A stretch of 39,548 nucleotides of DNA, taken from positions 1 through 39,548 of the IMG/VR virus record IMGVR_UViG_3300032323_002587; one strand, written 5' to 3'. The stretch comes from a virus. Shown one piece after another: positions 26,487 through 34,314 of this stretch. Under the pieces are notes generated by a model. The model was not told the origin of the DNA. It did not search any database and was given only the letters and a program-made list of their open reading frames with translations. Position numbers and translations under genes: made by a program. Every line of letters starts with the position of its first letter. Position 1 is the first letter of the stretch.

Positions 26487-27955
26487 CTAACACCACCACG
26501 CACTAGTTCCAACATTTTTTTATGAGAAATCCCAACAGTTTCATTTAAAAACTTTACGTGATTTAATTCAAATGCATAGTCGGCATATTTGTGATTTTTT
26601 TCACTGAGCATGTCATATTCATGTTTAATCGACGATATATCAAACAATTCGAGACCGTGCAATATCATGAGGAAATGCATGTCTTTAAATAATTGATAGT
26701 GAGTTTTACCTGTAAAATCTTCCCTAATTGGTAAATGATGTTTCCAAATTTTAAGATTTTCTTCTAGAGATTCAGGCAACGGTAAATTCGCCACTTCTTT
26801 CCAAAACTCTGTATCTCTTCTTTTACAAATAAAATGCAATACTACAAAGTCTCTAATGTTTTCAAGAAGTTCTGTAACAGATTTATTATACTGATTAACA
26901 ACTGCGTCATTATAATTAATTAATCGATGCATCAACATAAAAGTCTGCTGTATGGTGGTACCAATACTCGATGCCTCTATAGGCTCAACAAAACTCGCAC
27001 TTAGTCCAATAGCACAGCAATTTTTAATCCATACACGGTCAATTCTACCTGGATCAAATTTAATAACTTTGCCAATTTCAACTTCGTGACCAATATATTC
27101 TTCGGCTTCTTTTTTAGCATCTTCTTCCGATACGTGCTGATCATTAAAAATATATCCGTTGCCCCATCTTCCCCACACCGGAGTTCTGAACATCCAACCG
27201 TGTTTCATCGCTTTGCTTGTAGTATACGAGTTGTATTCGTTAGTATCGGGTGTTTGAAAAACCATAGTAGCATTTGTTTTTAGATACTTACTGTAGCTTA
27301 CCCACTTTGCACCTAGTTTAGAAATCAATACTTTTTTAAATCCAGTGCTATCAATATAAAAATCATATTCATATTTTGATTTTTCTCCGGTTAACGTAGA
27401 AATTTCTCCATCTTCATTGATAGCAACATCTAGAATTTCATCGTCGATGATAGTAATACCTTTACGATGGGCTATTTTTGTTAGATACGAGTTTAATCCA
27501 AATGTGTTGAAGTGGAATTGATTAGTAGGAAATTCGTTTGGTCTGGCAATAAACCATGTGTTAATTTTACTTTCCCAATATCTGGTACTAGACATGTGCT
27601 TAGAATCGAGTCCTTGACTAATTTGTCTTCCATAGATTAATGGGTATTGTGCCGATTGTTGATCATATCCTGTTTGAATACTATGCATAAAATCCGGAAC
27701 TCCCCAGTCTTTAAACATTGTACCTGCTTTGTATGTAGCACCAGTTTCGGTTATCATCTCGTACTGATCTAAACCCACAATATCCATGAATTCTTTCCAA
27801 TGTTCAGTACTTCCTTCACCTACTCCAATAATGCCAATTTTCTTGGAACAAATAATATCTATCTGCATCGAGGGAAATCTAGATTTAAGAATTAGTGCAG
27901 AAACCATTCCGGCTGTGCCGCCACCAACTACTACAATTTTTTTAATATCTTTCAT
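26483..27955 (-). CDS. Flavin-dependent (tryptophan-type) halogenase 1
   Basis: A 490-aa protein. The N-terminal FAD-binding motif is VVVGGGTAGMVSA (8-20), followed by GVGEGSTEHW. K76 (TYKAGTMFKDW) aligns with the catalytic lysine of PrnA-type halogenases, and SFVEPIEASSIG (321-332) holds the catalytic glutamate region. The diagnostic WxWxIP motif appears as WMFRTP at 254-259, with F for the second W and T for I, followed by GRWGNGYIFN. The family makes HOCl/HOBr from FADH2, O2 and halide and passes it to the substrate through the lysine. A phage enzyme of this kind, VirX1 from cyanophage Syn10, halogenates broadly. No flavin reductase lies in the window. Substrate unknown. Confidence 0.85.
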   Translation of the reverse strand: MKDIKKIVVVGGGTAGMVSALILKSRFPSMQIDIICSKKIGIIGVGEGSTEHWKEFMDIVGLDQYEMITETGATYKAGTMFKDWGVPDFMHSIQTGYDQQSAQYPLIYGRQISQGLDSKHMSSTRYWESKINTWFIARPNEFPTNQFHFNTFGLNSYLTKIAHRKGITIIDDEILDVAINEDGEISTLTGEKSKYEYDFYIDSTGFKKVLISKLGAKWVSYSKYLKTNATMVFQTPDTNEYNSYTTSKAMKHGWMFRTPVWGRWGNGYIFNDQHVSEEDAKKEAEEYIGHEVEIGKVIKFDPGRIDRVWIKNCCAIGLSASFVEPIEASSIGTTIQQTFMLMHRLINYNDAVVNQYNKSVTELLENIRDFVVLHFICKRRDTEFWKEVANLPLPESLEENLKIWKHHLPIREDFTGKTHYQLFKDMHFLMILHGLELFDISSIKHEYDMLSEKNHKYADYAFELNHVKFLNETVGISHKKMLELVRGGVR

Positions 27956-28540
27956 TTAAAACACCCAAGACACAAAACTGTGTCTTGTTCCTTTAGTTAT
28001 CGGAGTAATTTTGTGAGGATATAGAAATATACTAGGAAAAATAATTATGTCTCCTTTGTTTAATGTGTACGTTATATCCTCAAATAATACTAACTCGCCG
28101 CCTTCATAATCATTATTCAACAAACCTATAATAGATAATACAGGGATTCCCTTTATTGTTCCGTCAAAAATATCAGAAATATGATCACAGTGATTAACCA
28201 TCTGTGTTCCGACTTCGTATTTGTTAAATTTAATAGGTGTATATCCGTTCCAACTATTATACCATGAAAAATTAGCGGTATCACTAAAATATTTTTTTAG
28301 GCATATGTAAACAGTTTCCATTAATTCTTTGTAACAATCTCTATTAAAAAATGCATTATTATCTAAATGAGGACTGTATGTTTCCGGATCGCCTACCTGA
28401 CTTATTTTATTTTCATGATAATTTACAAATTCGTGTTTACTAAATTTAATAGTCTTCAACGATTCTAAACTTGCATCACTTAAAGAATCGGGTATTACAT
28501 TGTTAAAGATTTTAACGTAAGAAGTTAGTTCTTTATTCAT
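27956..28540 (-). CDS. 2OG-Fe(II) oxygenase between the halogenases
   Basis: A 194-aa protein with H117 and D119 (NHCDHISD), H176 (LYPHKITP) and R186 (KGTRHSFVSW), the His-to-Arg spacing being ten. VLSIIGLLNNDYEGGELVLFED and GDIIIFPS give the standard prolyl-hydroxylase-like core, and the C-terminal half resembles the larger oxygenase at 32834 (DYDGGNL, IVVFPG, TRGTRYSLVLW). It overlaps the upstream halogenase stop by ATGA, and its own stop touches the start of the second halogenase. Placement between two halogenases suggests joint action on one substrate. Confidence 0.82.
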   Translation of the reverse strand: MNKELTSYVKIFNNVIPDSLSDASLESLKTIKFSKHEFVNYHENKISQVGDPETYSPHLDNNAFFNRDCYKELMETVYICLKKYFSDTANFSWYNSWNGYTPIKFNKYEVGTQMVNHCDHISDIFDGTIKGIPVLSIIGLLNNDYEGGELVLFEDITYTLNKGDIIIFPSIFLYPHKITPITKGTRHSFVSWVF

Positions 28541-30003
28541 TTCGATTCTCTTATTTTTTTGATGTATTCTTTATGGGTAATTGACGGCATAGTTTTTTCG
28601 TAGTGCCGAATATTGGTTAATAATTTATCTGCGTGATCGTGTAATGAACTTTCTAAAGCATTATATTCTTTTTTAATACTATCAGAATTAAATAATCCAA
28701 GGCCGTGCAACACCATTGTAAAATTATGTTCTTTAAACAAAGAATAATCACTCTGACTATTAAAATCTTCCCCTATCGGTAATTTATGTTTCCATATTTC
28801 TAATCGATCGGCAAGAGTATCCGGAATCGGCATTTCAGCCACATCCTTCCAAAACTCAGTGTCTTTTTTATTAGTGATATAGTGCAACGCCACAAAATCT
28901 CTAATATTATCTAAAATAGTATTAACTGATTTGTTGTATCGTTCGATAGTTAAATCGTCATAGTTAGCTAATCGATGCATTAATAAAAATGATTGTTGTA
29001 TAGAAGTTCCAATGCTCGACGCCTCCATTGGCTCTACAAAGCTAGCACTTAGTCCAATAGCACAGCAATTTTTAATCCATACTTTGTCCAATGCACCCGG
29101 ATCAAATTTAAAAGTTTTGTTTATTTCAATGTTATGACCAAAATATTTTTCTACTTCTATTTTTGCTTCTTCCTCAGAAATATAGTCGCTGTTAAAAATG
29201 TAACCATTGCCATGTCTACCCCAAACCGGTAATCGAAATAACCACCCAGCCTTCATAGTTTTTGCCAAAGTCCAAATATTATAATTGTCTGTATCGGGTG
29301 TTTGAAACGCAATCGCCGAATTTGCTTTTAAGAATTTACTATAAGATTGCCATTTTGCTCCAAGTTTAGAAATCAAAATTCTTTTAAATCCAGTGCTGTC
29401 GATGTAGAAGTCATATTTGTACTGGTTATATTCTCCAACGAGATTATCTATGCCGCCGCTGTTATTGAGATTTACATCTAATATCTCGTCATCTATGATA
29501 CCTATACCTATCGACATTGCTTTATTAGTTAAAAATTCGTTGAGCTTTCGAGTGTTAAAATGAAACTGTACTGACGGGCACTCTTTTGGATTGTCAACAA
29601 ACCAAGTATCTACTTTATTTTCCCAGTAACACTTTAAAGAAATATCTGACGAGTCCACACCGTCGCCGATTAGTTTGCCATATAGATAAGGATATTGACT
29701 TATTGATTGTGTAAATTCTTTTTGAACGCTATGAAAATAAGGCTTTTCGGACCAGCCTTCGAACATAATACCTAATTTACAGGTAGCATCTGTTTCTTTA
29801 ATTAAAGTATAAACATCGATGCCCATAAATTTTAAAAACTCGTTCCAGTGCTCAGTACTTCCTTCGCCGACTCCGACTATTCCAATTTTATTAGATTGTA
29901 TAATATCTATTTTTATTTTTGGAAATCGAGTTTTAAGAATTAATGCAGAGACAAATCCCGCGGTTCCGCCACCTGCAATTGCTATCGAGTTTATTTTGTT
30001 CAT
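28537..30003 (-). CDS. Flavin-dependent (tryptophan-type) halogenase 2
   Basis: A 488-aa paralogue of the halogenase at 26483, aligning without a gap over the first ~330 residues. It keeps the FAD motif (IAGGGTAGFVSA), GVGEGSTEHW, catalytic-lysine equivalent K76 (ATCKLGIMFEGW) and SFVEPMEASSIG. The WxWxIP equivalent is WLFRLP at 254-259. Differences from copy 1 are spread over the protein and include the region after residue 85, suggesting divergence after an old duplication. It starts 3 bp after the upstream oxygenase stop; a TAGGG sits almost on the ATG. Both copies appear intact, so the products may differ in position or substrate. Confidence 0.85.
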   Translation of the reverse strand: MNKINSIAIAGGGTAGFVSALILKTRFPKIKIDIIQSNKIGIVGVGEGSTEHWNEFLKFMGIDVYTLIKETDATCKLGIMFEGWSEKPYFHSVQKEFTQSISQYPYLYGKLIGDGVDSSDISLKCYWENKVDTWFVDNPKECPSVQFHFNTRKLNEFLTNKAMSIGIGIIDDEILDVNLNNSGGIDNLVGEYNQYKYDFYIDSTGFKRILISKLGAKWQSYSKFLKANSAIAFQTPDTDNYNIWTLAKTMKAGWLFRLPVWGRHGNGYIFNSDYISEEEAKIEVEKYFGHNIEINKTFKFDPGALDKVWIKNCCAIGLSASFVEPMEASSIGTSIQQSFLLMHRLANYDDLTIERYNKSVNTILDNIRDFVALHYITNKKDTEFWKDVAEMPIPDTLADRLEIWKHKLPIGEDFNSQSDYSLFKEHNFTMVLHGLGLFNSDSIKKEYNALESSLHDHADKLLTNIRHYEKTMPSITHKEYIKKIRESK

Positions 30004-30006
30004 ACC

Positions 30007-30567
30007 CTATTTAATAAAGTTATACCACCCTGTGATAATATATTTGGTTTCTTCGGGTGCTTTTATTCCTCTATGAGTATGTGTCCAATCCGCTGGCCAA
30101 ATTACTGTTAATCCTTTCGTAGCCACAGTTTCAGTATTCTGATGAAAAAATTTTGTCCCGCCACCTACTTTGATAGAATTTAAATACGTCATAAAAACAA
30201 GATGTCTCGAACTATTAGGGTACTGGCATGACCCACGTTCGGTGTGAAAATCCAAATATCCGCCACCGGGATTATATTCTTGTATCTTAACATTTTCAAT
30301 TATAGAAAACGGTCCGTAATTATTACAAAAAGGGTATAACTTAATATAAGCATCTAACGATTGTTGAAGTTCTTTGAAATACGGAATTAATTTCTCGCTG
30401 GTCGGACTATGAATTGATTCGATACTATTTTTACTATTATGATTTGATTGATTATCTAATCCAGGAGTTGCAATAGTTCCTGAACTTTTCATTGACGTTA
30501 AATGCAGAGAAATCAGATCATCGCATACTGTTTCTGAAATCATTGTTAGATTAATAAAGTTATTCAT
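30007..30567 (-). CDS. 2OG-Fe(II) oxygenase with HxE motif, prolyl-4-hydroxylase-like
   Basis: A 186-aa protein. GGGYLDFHTERG gives H108 and E110; WPADWTHTHRG gives H165; K175 (ETKYIITGW) lies ten residues on. The layout and the HTE variant match the oxygenase at 23958, its nearest paralogue in the window, so the HxE substitution is inherited and not random. The N-terminal half is rich in S and N (residues ~28-55). Its ATG overlaps the stop of the upstream gene (ATGA). Substrate unknown. Confidence 0.8.
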   Translation of the reverse strand: MNNFINLTMISETVCDDLISLHLTSMKSSGTIATPGLDNQSNHNSKNSIESIHSPTSEKLIPYFKELQQSLDAYIKLYPFCNNYGPFSIIENVKIQEYNPGGGYLDFHTERGSCQYPNSSRHLVFMTYLNSIKVGGGTKFFHQNTETVATKGLTVIWPADWTHTHRGIKAPEETKYIITGWYNFIK

Positions 30568-31217
30568 GATTGTTTTTTACATACATAATCGCTAATAACA
30601 AACAGTAAGGTAGTTCTAGGTTCAGCATTGCCAATAAAAAAGTTATCGGGCTTATGAAAAATTTTAGAATCATAAGTCACTAATCGATTATACATATTAC
30701 CAATAGTTAAAGTTTTTTCAAATAAAGAATTATGCGACGTGACTGCGTCAGAATACACAGTTTGATCAATAGGTAAATTTTTATTAAAATCTTCTCTAAT
30801 AGCTGCTACATCTGGAATATCAGATGTCTTGGGTGCATAAAAAGATGTTCCGGCAGAAAAATTAGCTATTCCCTTATTAAGATAGCATACTCCTGCTAGC
30901 AATTCGTGATCGACATGTACCCAACCTTGGTTAAACGGATCGTTAATATTTTGAGAATACAGTGGGTATCTATGAAAGCGTATGTCAATGGTCATAGACA
31001 CAATGTCTTTATAAATTTGCGTAACAAGAGATTCTATAAAATCGTTGGCAAAATTTAAACACATTGAGTTTTTTGATGTAGCAATATTTTCTGTACGAAC
31101 TCCGGGAAAAGATTTACTAGTTACAGTATATTCTAATGAATCAGCTAGTTCTAAAACCGTATCCGGATCTGCAAAAAAATTATTTTTACAAAATAAAAAA
31201 TCCGAATACGGGTGCAT
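30564..31217 (-). CDS. DUF6445-like 2OG oxygenase-fold protein
   Basis: A 217-aa protein. The pattern SFPGVRTENI near 36-45, WVHVDHELLAGVCYLN with H101 and D103, FHKPDNFF with H188, and R201 fits a divergent 2OG-oxygenase group I associate with DUF6445. It differs from the other oxygenases here by a long spacing between the iron motifs (85 residues) and its N-terminal region. No Shine-Dalgarno is visible, so translation probably depends on coupling to the 111-aa gene 4 bp upstream. Substrate unknown. Confidence 0.65.
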   Translation of the reverse strand: MHPYSDFLFCKNNFFADPDTVLELADSLEYTVTSKSFPGVRTENIATSKNSMCLNFANDFIESLVTQIYKDIVSMTIDIRFHRYPLYSQNINDPFNQGWVHVDHELLAGVCYLNKGIANFSAGTSFYAPKTSDIPDVAAIREDFNKNLPIDQTVYSDAVTSHNSLFEKTLTIGNMYNRLVTYDSKIFHKPDNFFIGNAEPRTTLLFVISDYVCKKQS

Positions 31218-31221
31218 TATA

Positions 31222-31557
31222 TTAACTGTTGTTTTTTATGTGTTCTACAAGAGTATCCAATTTTCTAACATCTTCAGACACGCCAATTAATGGATAATGT
31301 ACATTATCGATATCGGTTCCTACCTGAACCCAACCTTGTACAGCACAATAAATTCCTGCAGCCTGGCAGGCCTGAAAGAATTTACTTTGTGATAGATCAT
31401 ATCTTTTGGGTTCTTGAACTTTAAATCGCTGTTTAATAAGTTCGGCTAAATTATCTTGACCGAAACTTTTTACAAATCCCGCAATTTCTTCTGCTGCTTT
31501 TTTATGGTCTTCATTAATACTGCCATAATCAAATGTTGGAATTAAATTTTCTGACAT
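31222..31557 (-). CDS. Hypothetical 111-aa protein in the oxygenase/halogenase operon
   Basis: A small soluble protein with a strong TAGGAG site. The N-terminal half is predicted helical (EDHKKAAEEIAGFVKSFG, NLAELIKQRF), the middle has KFFQACQAAGIYCAVQGW, and the end is helical (VRKLDTLVEHIK). It lacks iron-binding HxD, FAD or sugar-nucleotide motifs, so it is the only gene of the ten-gene operon without a recognisable enzyme core. It could be a substrate, carrier or adaptor for its neighbours; nothing in the sequence decides this. Confidence 0.55.
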   Translation of the reverse strand: MSENLIPTFDYGSINEDHKKAAEEIAGFVKSFGQDNLAELIKQRFKVQEPKRYDLSQSKFFQACQAAGIYCAVQGWVQVGTDIDNVHYPLIGVSEDVRKLDTLVEHIKNNS

Positions 31558-31565
31558 AACTACTC

Positions 31566-32156
31566 CTAAATAAAATTAAAATTAATTACTAATCGGGTAT
31601 CGTGATTATTAGGATGACGCCCGGAATGATAATACTTACCATCAAATACAACAAATCTACCTTTCTTAGGTTCTACTGTTTTAATAATTTTATATTCACC
31701 GTTTAGCTCTTTAAAAAAAGTAGTATCTCCGTCTGAATTGTTTACATAATAAATCGCAACTTTGTGTTTCTGATTGGAATCAATATGCGGTGTATTATAA
31801 AATTCTACATTATTGTGATTTTTTTGAGGTTGAAGATTACATTTTATTCGATAAAATCCTTCAATTTCTATATGAGATTTATTTACAAGTTGTTCAAATA
31901 AAGAATTTATAATTGAAAAATGCGGAGATTTTATTTCACCCTCGACTATAACTGTATGAACTAACTGAATATGATCTTTAATTTTTAAATTGGTAGATTT
32001 TAAAGAACTATGAGATGTTGGATCGACGGTATAGTTGTTTGGCGTGTTAGAAAGATACCATGGAAAATTAGAATCTGTTAATAGTTGTTCAATTTGATTC
32101 TGCATTTCCATTGATATACAATCATCGTAGATATTAATATCTTCACTATCGATCAT
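31566..32156 (-). CDS. 2OG-Fe(II) oxygenase, paralogue of the 25908 gene
   Basis: A 196-aa protein with H124 and D126 (NTPHIDSNQ), H177 (GKYYHSGRHP) and R188 (DTRLVINF). AIYYVNNSDGDTTFF and VEPKKGRFVVFDG align directly with the oxygenase at 25908. Its start codon follows the upstream stop with no gap, and its stop lies within the ribosome binding site of the 111-aa gene. Substrate unknown; the pair bracket the halogenase block in the same operon. Confidence 0.82.
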   Translation of the reverse strand: MIDSEDINIYDDCISMEMQNQIEQLLTDSNFPWYLSNTPNNYTVDPTSHSSLKSTNLKIKDHIQLVHTVIVEGEIKSPHFSIINSLFEQLVNKSHIEIEGFYRIKCNLQPQKNHNNVEFYNTPHIDSNQKHKVAIYYVNNSDGDTTFFKELNGEYKIIKTVEPKKGRFVVFDGKYYHSGRHPNNHDTRLVINFNFI

Positions 32157-32843
32157 TTATAGTCGTTGAAAAGTCTTTGGGATACCAATAATAGGACGAC
32201 CATCATACATGTTTTGATACGGGCCGGTTGCATCATTATAATGTAAAAATGTTTGAGCATGGCACAGACCTTTAAATTTTTCTCTCCAATGATCAACTTC
32301 ACACCCGCGATATACAATTAAATCGCCAGGTTGTAATGAAATAGGAGCAGAATCTTGTCCAGGTATTTGTGTAGTTTCAACCCAAATATCCCAATTATAA
32401 TCTGGATCTTTTTCTTGATCTATATTACTATTGTTATATCCGAGACACAGTGTAGCACTAATCTCACAGCTTGGCCGATCTCTATGGCGAACTAATTCTT
32501 CCCCTAATTGATATAATCTCCAATAGCTATATGTTGGAATCAAATTCAGCCCAGTATATTTTTCAATCATAGGCCGAGCAGTAGCAAGTAAGGTATCCAT
32601 TAATACATCGCCGTATGCACTATAACTGCTAGGAGCTTGAGAATCTCCAAAAGTTCCATCCCAGTCGGCGTTGTAATTTTCTAAGTCAAATGTAGTTTTA
32701 AAATCGATTTGTTGAACTTTAGCAAGACAATATTGATAAACAAGGCCAACAATATTGGGATCTAGAAAATTACGAACAACTACATATTTGTGATTTTTAA
32801 AATATTCTTGAATGTCTTGTGTGTTTTTGTCTATCATTTCCAT
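32157..32843 (-). CDS. 2OG-Fe(II) oxygenase, paralogue of the 18402 gene
   Basis: 228 aa from the ATG at 32843, chosen because AGGA sits five bases upstream; ATGs at 32861 and 32837 are alternatives, the last overlapping the preceding stop as ATGA. Ligands are H120 and D122 (VRHRDRPSCEIS) and H185 (EVDHWREKF). TYSYWRLYQLGEE before the HxD and YDGRPIIGI near the end match the cassette A oxygenase closely. The insert at ~137-165 is longer than in that paralogue. Part of the ten-gene operon. Confidence 0.82.
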   Translation of the reverse strand: MEMIDKNTQDIQEYFKNHKYVVVRNFLDPNIVGLVYQYCLAKVQQIDFKTTFDLENYNADWDGTFGDSQAPSSYSAYGDVLMDTLLATARPMIEKYTGLNLIPTYSYWRLYQLGEELVRHRDRPSCEISATLCLGYNNSNIDQEKDPDYNWDIWVETTQIPGQDSAPISLQPGDLIVYRGCEVDHWREKFKGLCHAQTFLHYNDATGPYQNMYDGRPIIGIPKTFQRL

Positions 32844-33595
32844 GGTTTTCCTAAGCTCCATAATACCAAACTGTATCTAGTTCCTCTTGTTACAGGAGTT
32901 ACACAATGATTAACAAATCCGGGAAACACAACAATGCTTCCTTGCGGTCGTATTTCTACGCATTCGTGATATTGATCACCGTCAACATGAGATCCAAAGT
33001 CAAATTTTAAATTACCGCCATCATAATCGCCTGGTTCATTAAGATTAATAGTCAAGCTAATCTTTCTGACTTTTCCAACCATATTATTATTTGTAGTGTA
33101 TTTTCCTGGTAGTTTCCCATCCGGCTTGAGAGGTAACTGCGTTATTCCGTGAATATACCTTCTAAAGATTCCAAATTGATCACTGTCTCCATCTTTATGC
33201 CAAGAATAAAATTGTCCAGGATTATATACAGTAAATTGAAAAGGTTCAGAGAAATCCCATTGCCAATTCCAGCCAGCATTTTTATTTGCTTCGTGTATAA
33301 AAGGATGAATAGTGTCATATAACCATTCGTCGTCTAACCAAGCGGTTTCGCTATCTCTAACATAAAGTTCTTTGGTATTGACGCCTTCTTTTTTTAATTC
33401 TTGACGCGAAAATTCTCCCTGCGGCTTTGTTACTCCAGGGGATCCTTTTTGAGTTTCTCCGAATGTATAAGCATTTGTACTGAATCCTGCTGCTTTATCT
33501 GCTTCAATTTTTGCTTTCCCTAACTCAATAATTTTTTGACAAATTTCTGGGGTTAAGGCCGATTTAAAATAATAATAAGTATTTTTAAGTTCCAT
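32834..33595 (-). CDS. 2OG-Fe(II) oxygenase, prolyl-4-hydroxylase-like, first gene of cassette C
   Basis: A 253-aa protein. FTVYNPGQFYSWHKDGDSD gives H133 and D135; VVFPGFVNHCVTPVTRGTR gives H230 and R240, spaced by ten as in prolyl/lysyl hydroxylases. ISLTINLNEPGDYDGGNL is a standard core strand pair. It is the longest oxygenase here, with an extended N-terminal region and an insert near 145-175. An AGGA site precedes the ATG, and a late promoter box lies 30 bp upstream with a 24-nt predicted leader. Very similar proteins are common in marine T4-like phages, and their substrate is not known to me. Confidence 0.85.
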   Translation of the reverse strand: MELKNTYYYFKSALTPEICQKIIELGKAKIEADKAAGFSTNAYTFGETQKGSPGVTKPQGEFSRQELKKEGVNTKELYVRDSETAWLDDEWLYDTIHPFIHEANKNAGWNWQWDFSEPFQFTVYNPGQFYSWHKDGDSDQFGIFRRYIHGITQLPLKPDGKLPGKYTTNNNMVGKVRKISLTINLNEPGDYDGGNLKFDFGSHVDGDQYHECVEIRPQGSIVVFPGFVNHCVTPVTRGTRYSLVLWSLGKPWK

Positions 33596-33624
33596 TAAAC
33601 GAACGTCCTTGAATAATCATCCTA

Positions 33625-33631
33625 TATTTAT
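33625..33631 (-). promoter_or_regulatory. T4-type late promoter for the cassette C operon
   Basis: ATAAATA on the minus strand, predicted start near 33619, upstream of ten tightly coupled genes (33595 down to 25908). No other promoter-like box was found inside that operon. Confidence 0.6.
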
Positions 33632-33640
33632 GGGGAGTTT

Positions 33641-33683
33641 TTTAAAAAATTTTAAAAGTGGCCACTCTTATGTTGGCGCCACT
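33641..33683 (-). terminator. Likely intrinsic terminator after the neck/tail operon
   Basis: On the minus strand AGTGGC (33683-33678) pairs with GCCACT (33662-33657) across a 15-nt loop and is followed by TTTAAAATTTTTT. It spans the stop codon of the 86-aa gene and lies just before the late promoter of the next operon. The A interruption in the T tract makes it imperfect. Confidence 0.45.
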
Positions 33684-33928
33684 AATTTTATTTTTAAATC
33701 CAACTGTTTTCTAATAGCCGAAATTTTATCTCGCATTTCGTTGCCCATAGTGGGCAGTTGTTTGGCATAGACCATGTCCACATACATATTATCCATATTT
33801 TTAACTTCGTAGATTAGGTCGTTGAGTAATTTTTTTGCCGCTAATTTTTCCTGCTCGTTGACAATTTTATCTATAGCATCGTTATATCGAGCAAGATCGT
33901 TTTTAAATCTTTCAGTATGTTGAAGCAT
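33668..33928 (-). CDS. Hypothetical 86-aa helical protein
   Basis: A highly charged, almost fully helical protein (RFKNDLARYNDAIDKIVNEQ, then KMRD/RKQLDLKIK-type heptads) with coiled-coil character and no cysteine. It overlaps the end of the Nudix-like gene by 17 bp in another frame, and it is the last gene of the gp14-gp15 operon before a terminator. A small structural or assembly protein is likely; no family is recognised. Confidence 0.6.
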   Translation of the reverse strand: MLQHTERFKNDLARYNDAIDKIVNEQEKLAAKKLLNDLIYEVKNMDNMYVDMVYAKQLPTMGNEMRDKISAIRKQLDLKIKLVAPT

Positions 33929-34307
33929 TGTGTTCTAACTCCATTATGGTATCAATTTTAGTTCTAATAATAGCGTTATTTAATGTAATTTTTAACCCTG
34001 TGTGTAATTGTTTAGGCAGATGATCTAAATCGGCCCAACATATTGTAGATGATGCAGTAGTTAAAAATTCATTGTCAACTAGACAGACATAAGTGCCGTA
34101 TTCAAAGCCTCGATCTTCTGATAGGTATAATTCGATAGGTAATATCCGACCTTGACAGTAGCTGTCTAACAGTACACGGGCATCTTCTAACAACGGTCCA
34201 GATCTTGCGAATGTAGGCACAGTCCACTTAGAATCTTCTAAGATTAACAATATCCTACCTGTAGTTTTGGCTAAAAATAATAATCCGGCACGCTGTTGCA
34301 TGCACAT
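33912..34307 (-). CDS. Degenerate Nudix-fold protein
   Basis: A 131-aa protein. The start AGLLFLAKTTGRILLILED and the end WADLDHLPKQLHTGLKITL resemble the first strands and the tail of phage Nudix hydrolases, where a W.DIDDLP.PLH.G segment is common. The Nudix box, normally GX5EX7REUXEEXGU, should lie at ~30-55, but the sequence there is WTVPTFARSGPLLEDARVLL with no REXXEE and no paired glycines. Metal-dependent pyrophosphate cleavage is therefore unlikely. It sits between gp15-like and the 86-aa gene, so a structural or binding role is plausible. The fold assignment is from pattern only. Confidence 0.5.
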   Translation of the reverse strand: MCMQQRAGLLFLAKTTGRILLILEDSKWTVPTFARSGPLLEDARVLLDSYCQGRILPIELYLSEDRGFEYGTYVCLVDNEFLTTASSTICWADLDHLPKQLHTGLKITLNNAIIRTKIDTIMELEHNASTY

Positions 34308-34314
34308 ACTTAGC

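Noticed and set aside
33657-33666. AGTGGCCACT as an operator site
   Set aside because: The palindrome is better explained as part of the terminator stem with GCCACT at 33678-33683.
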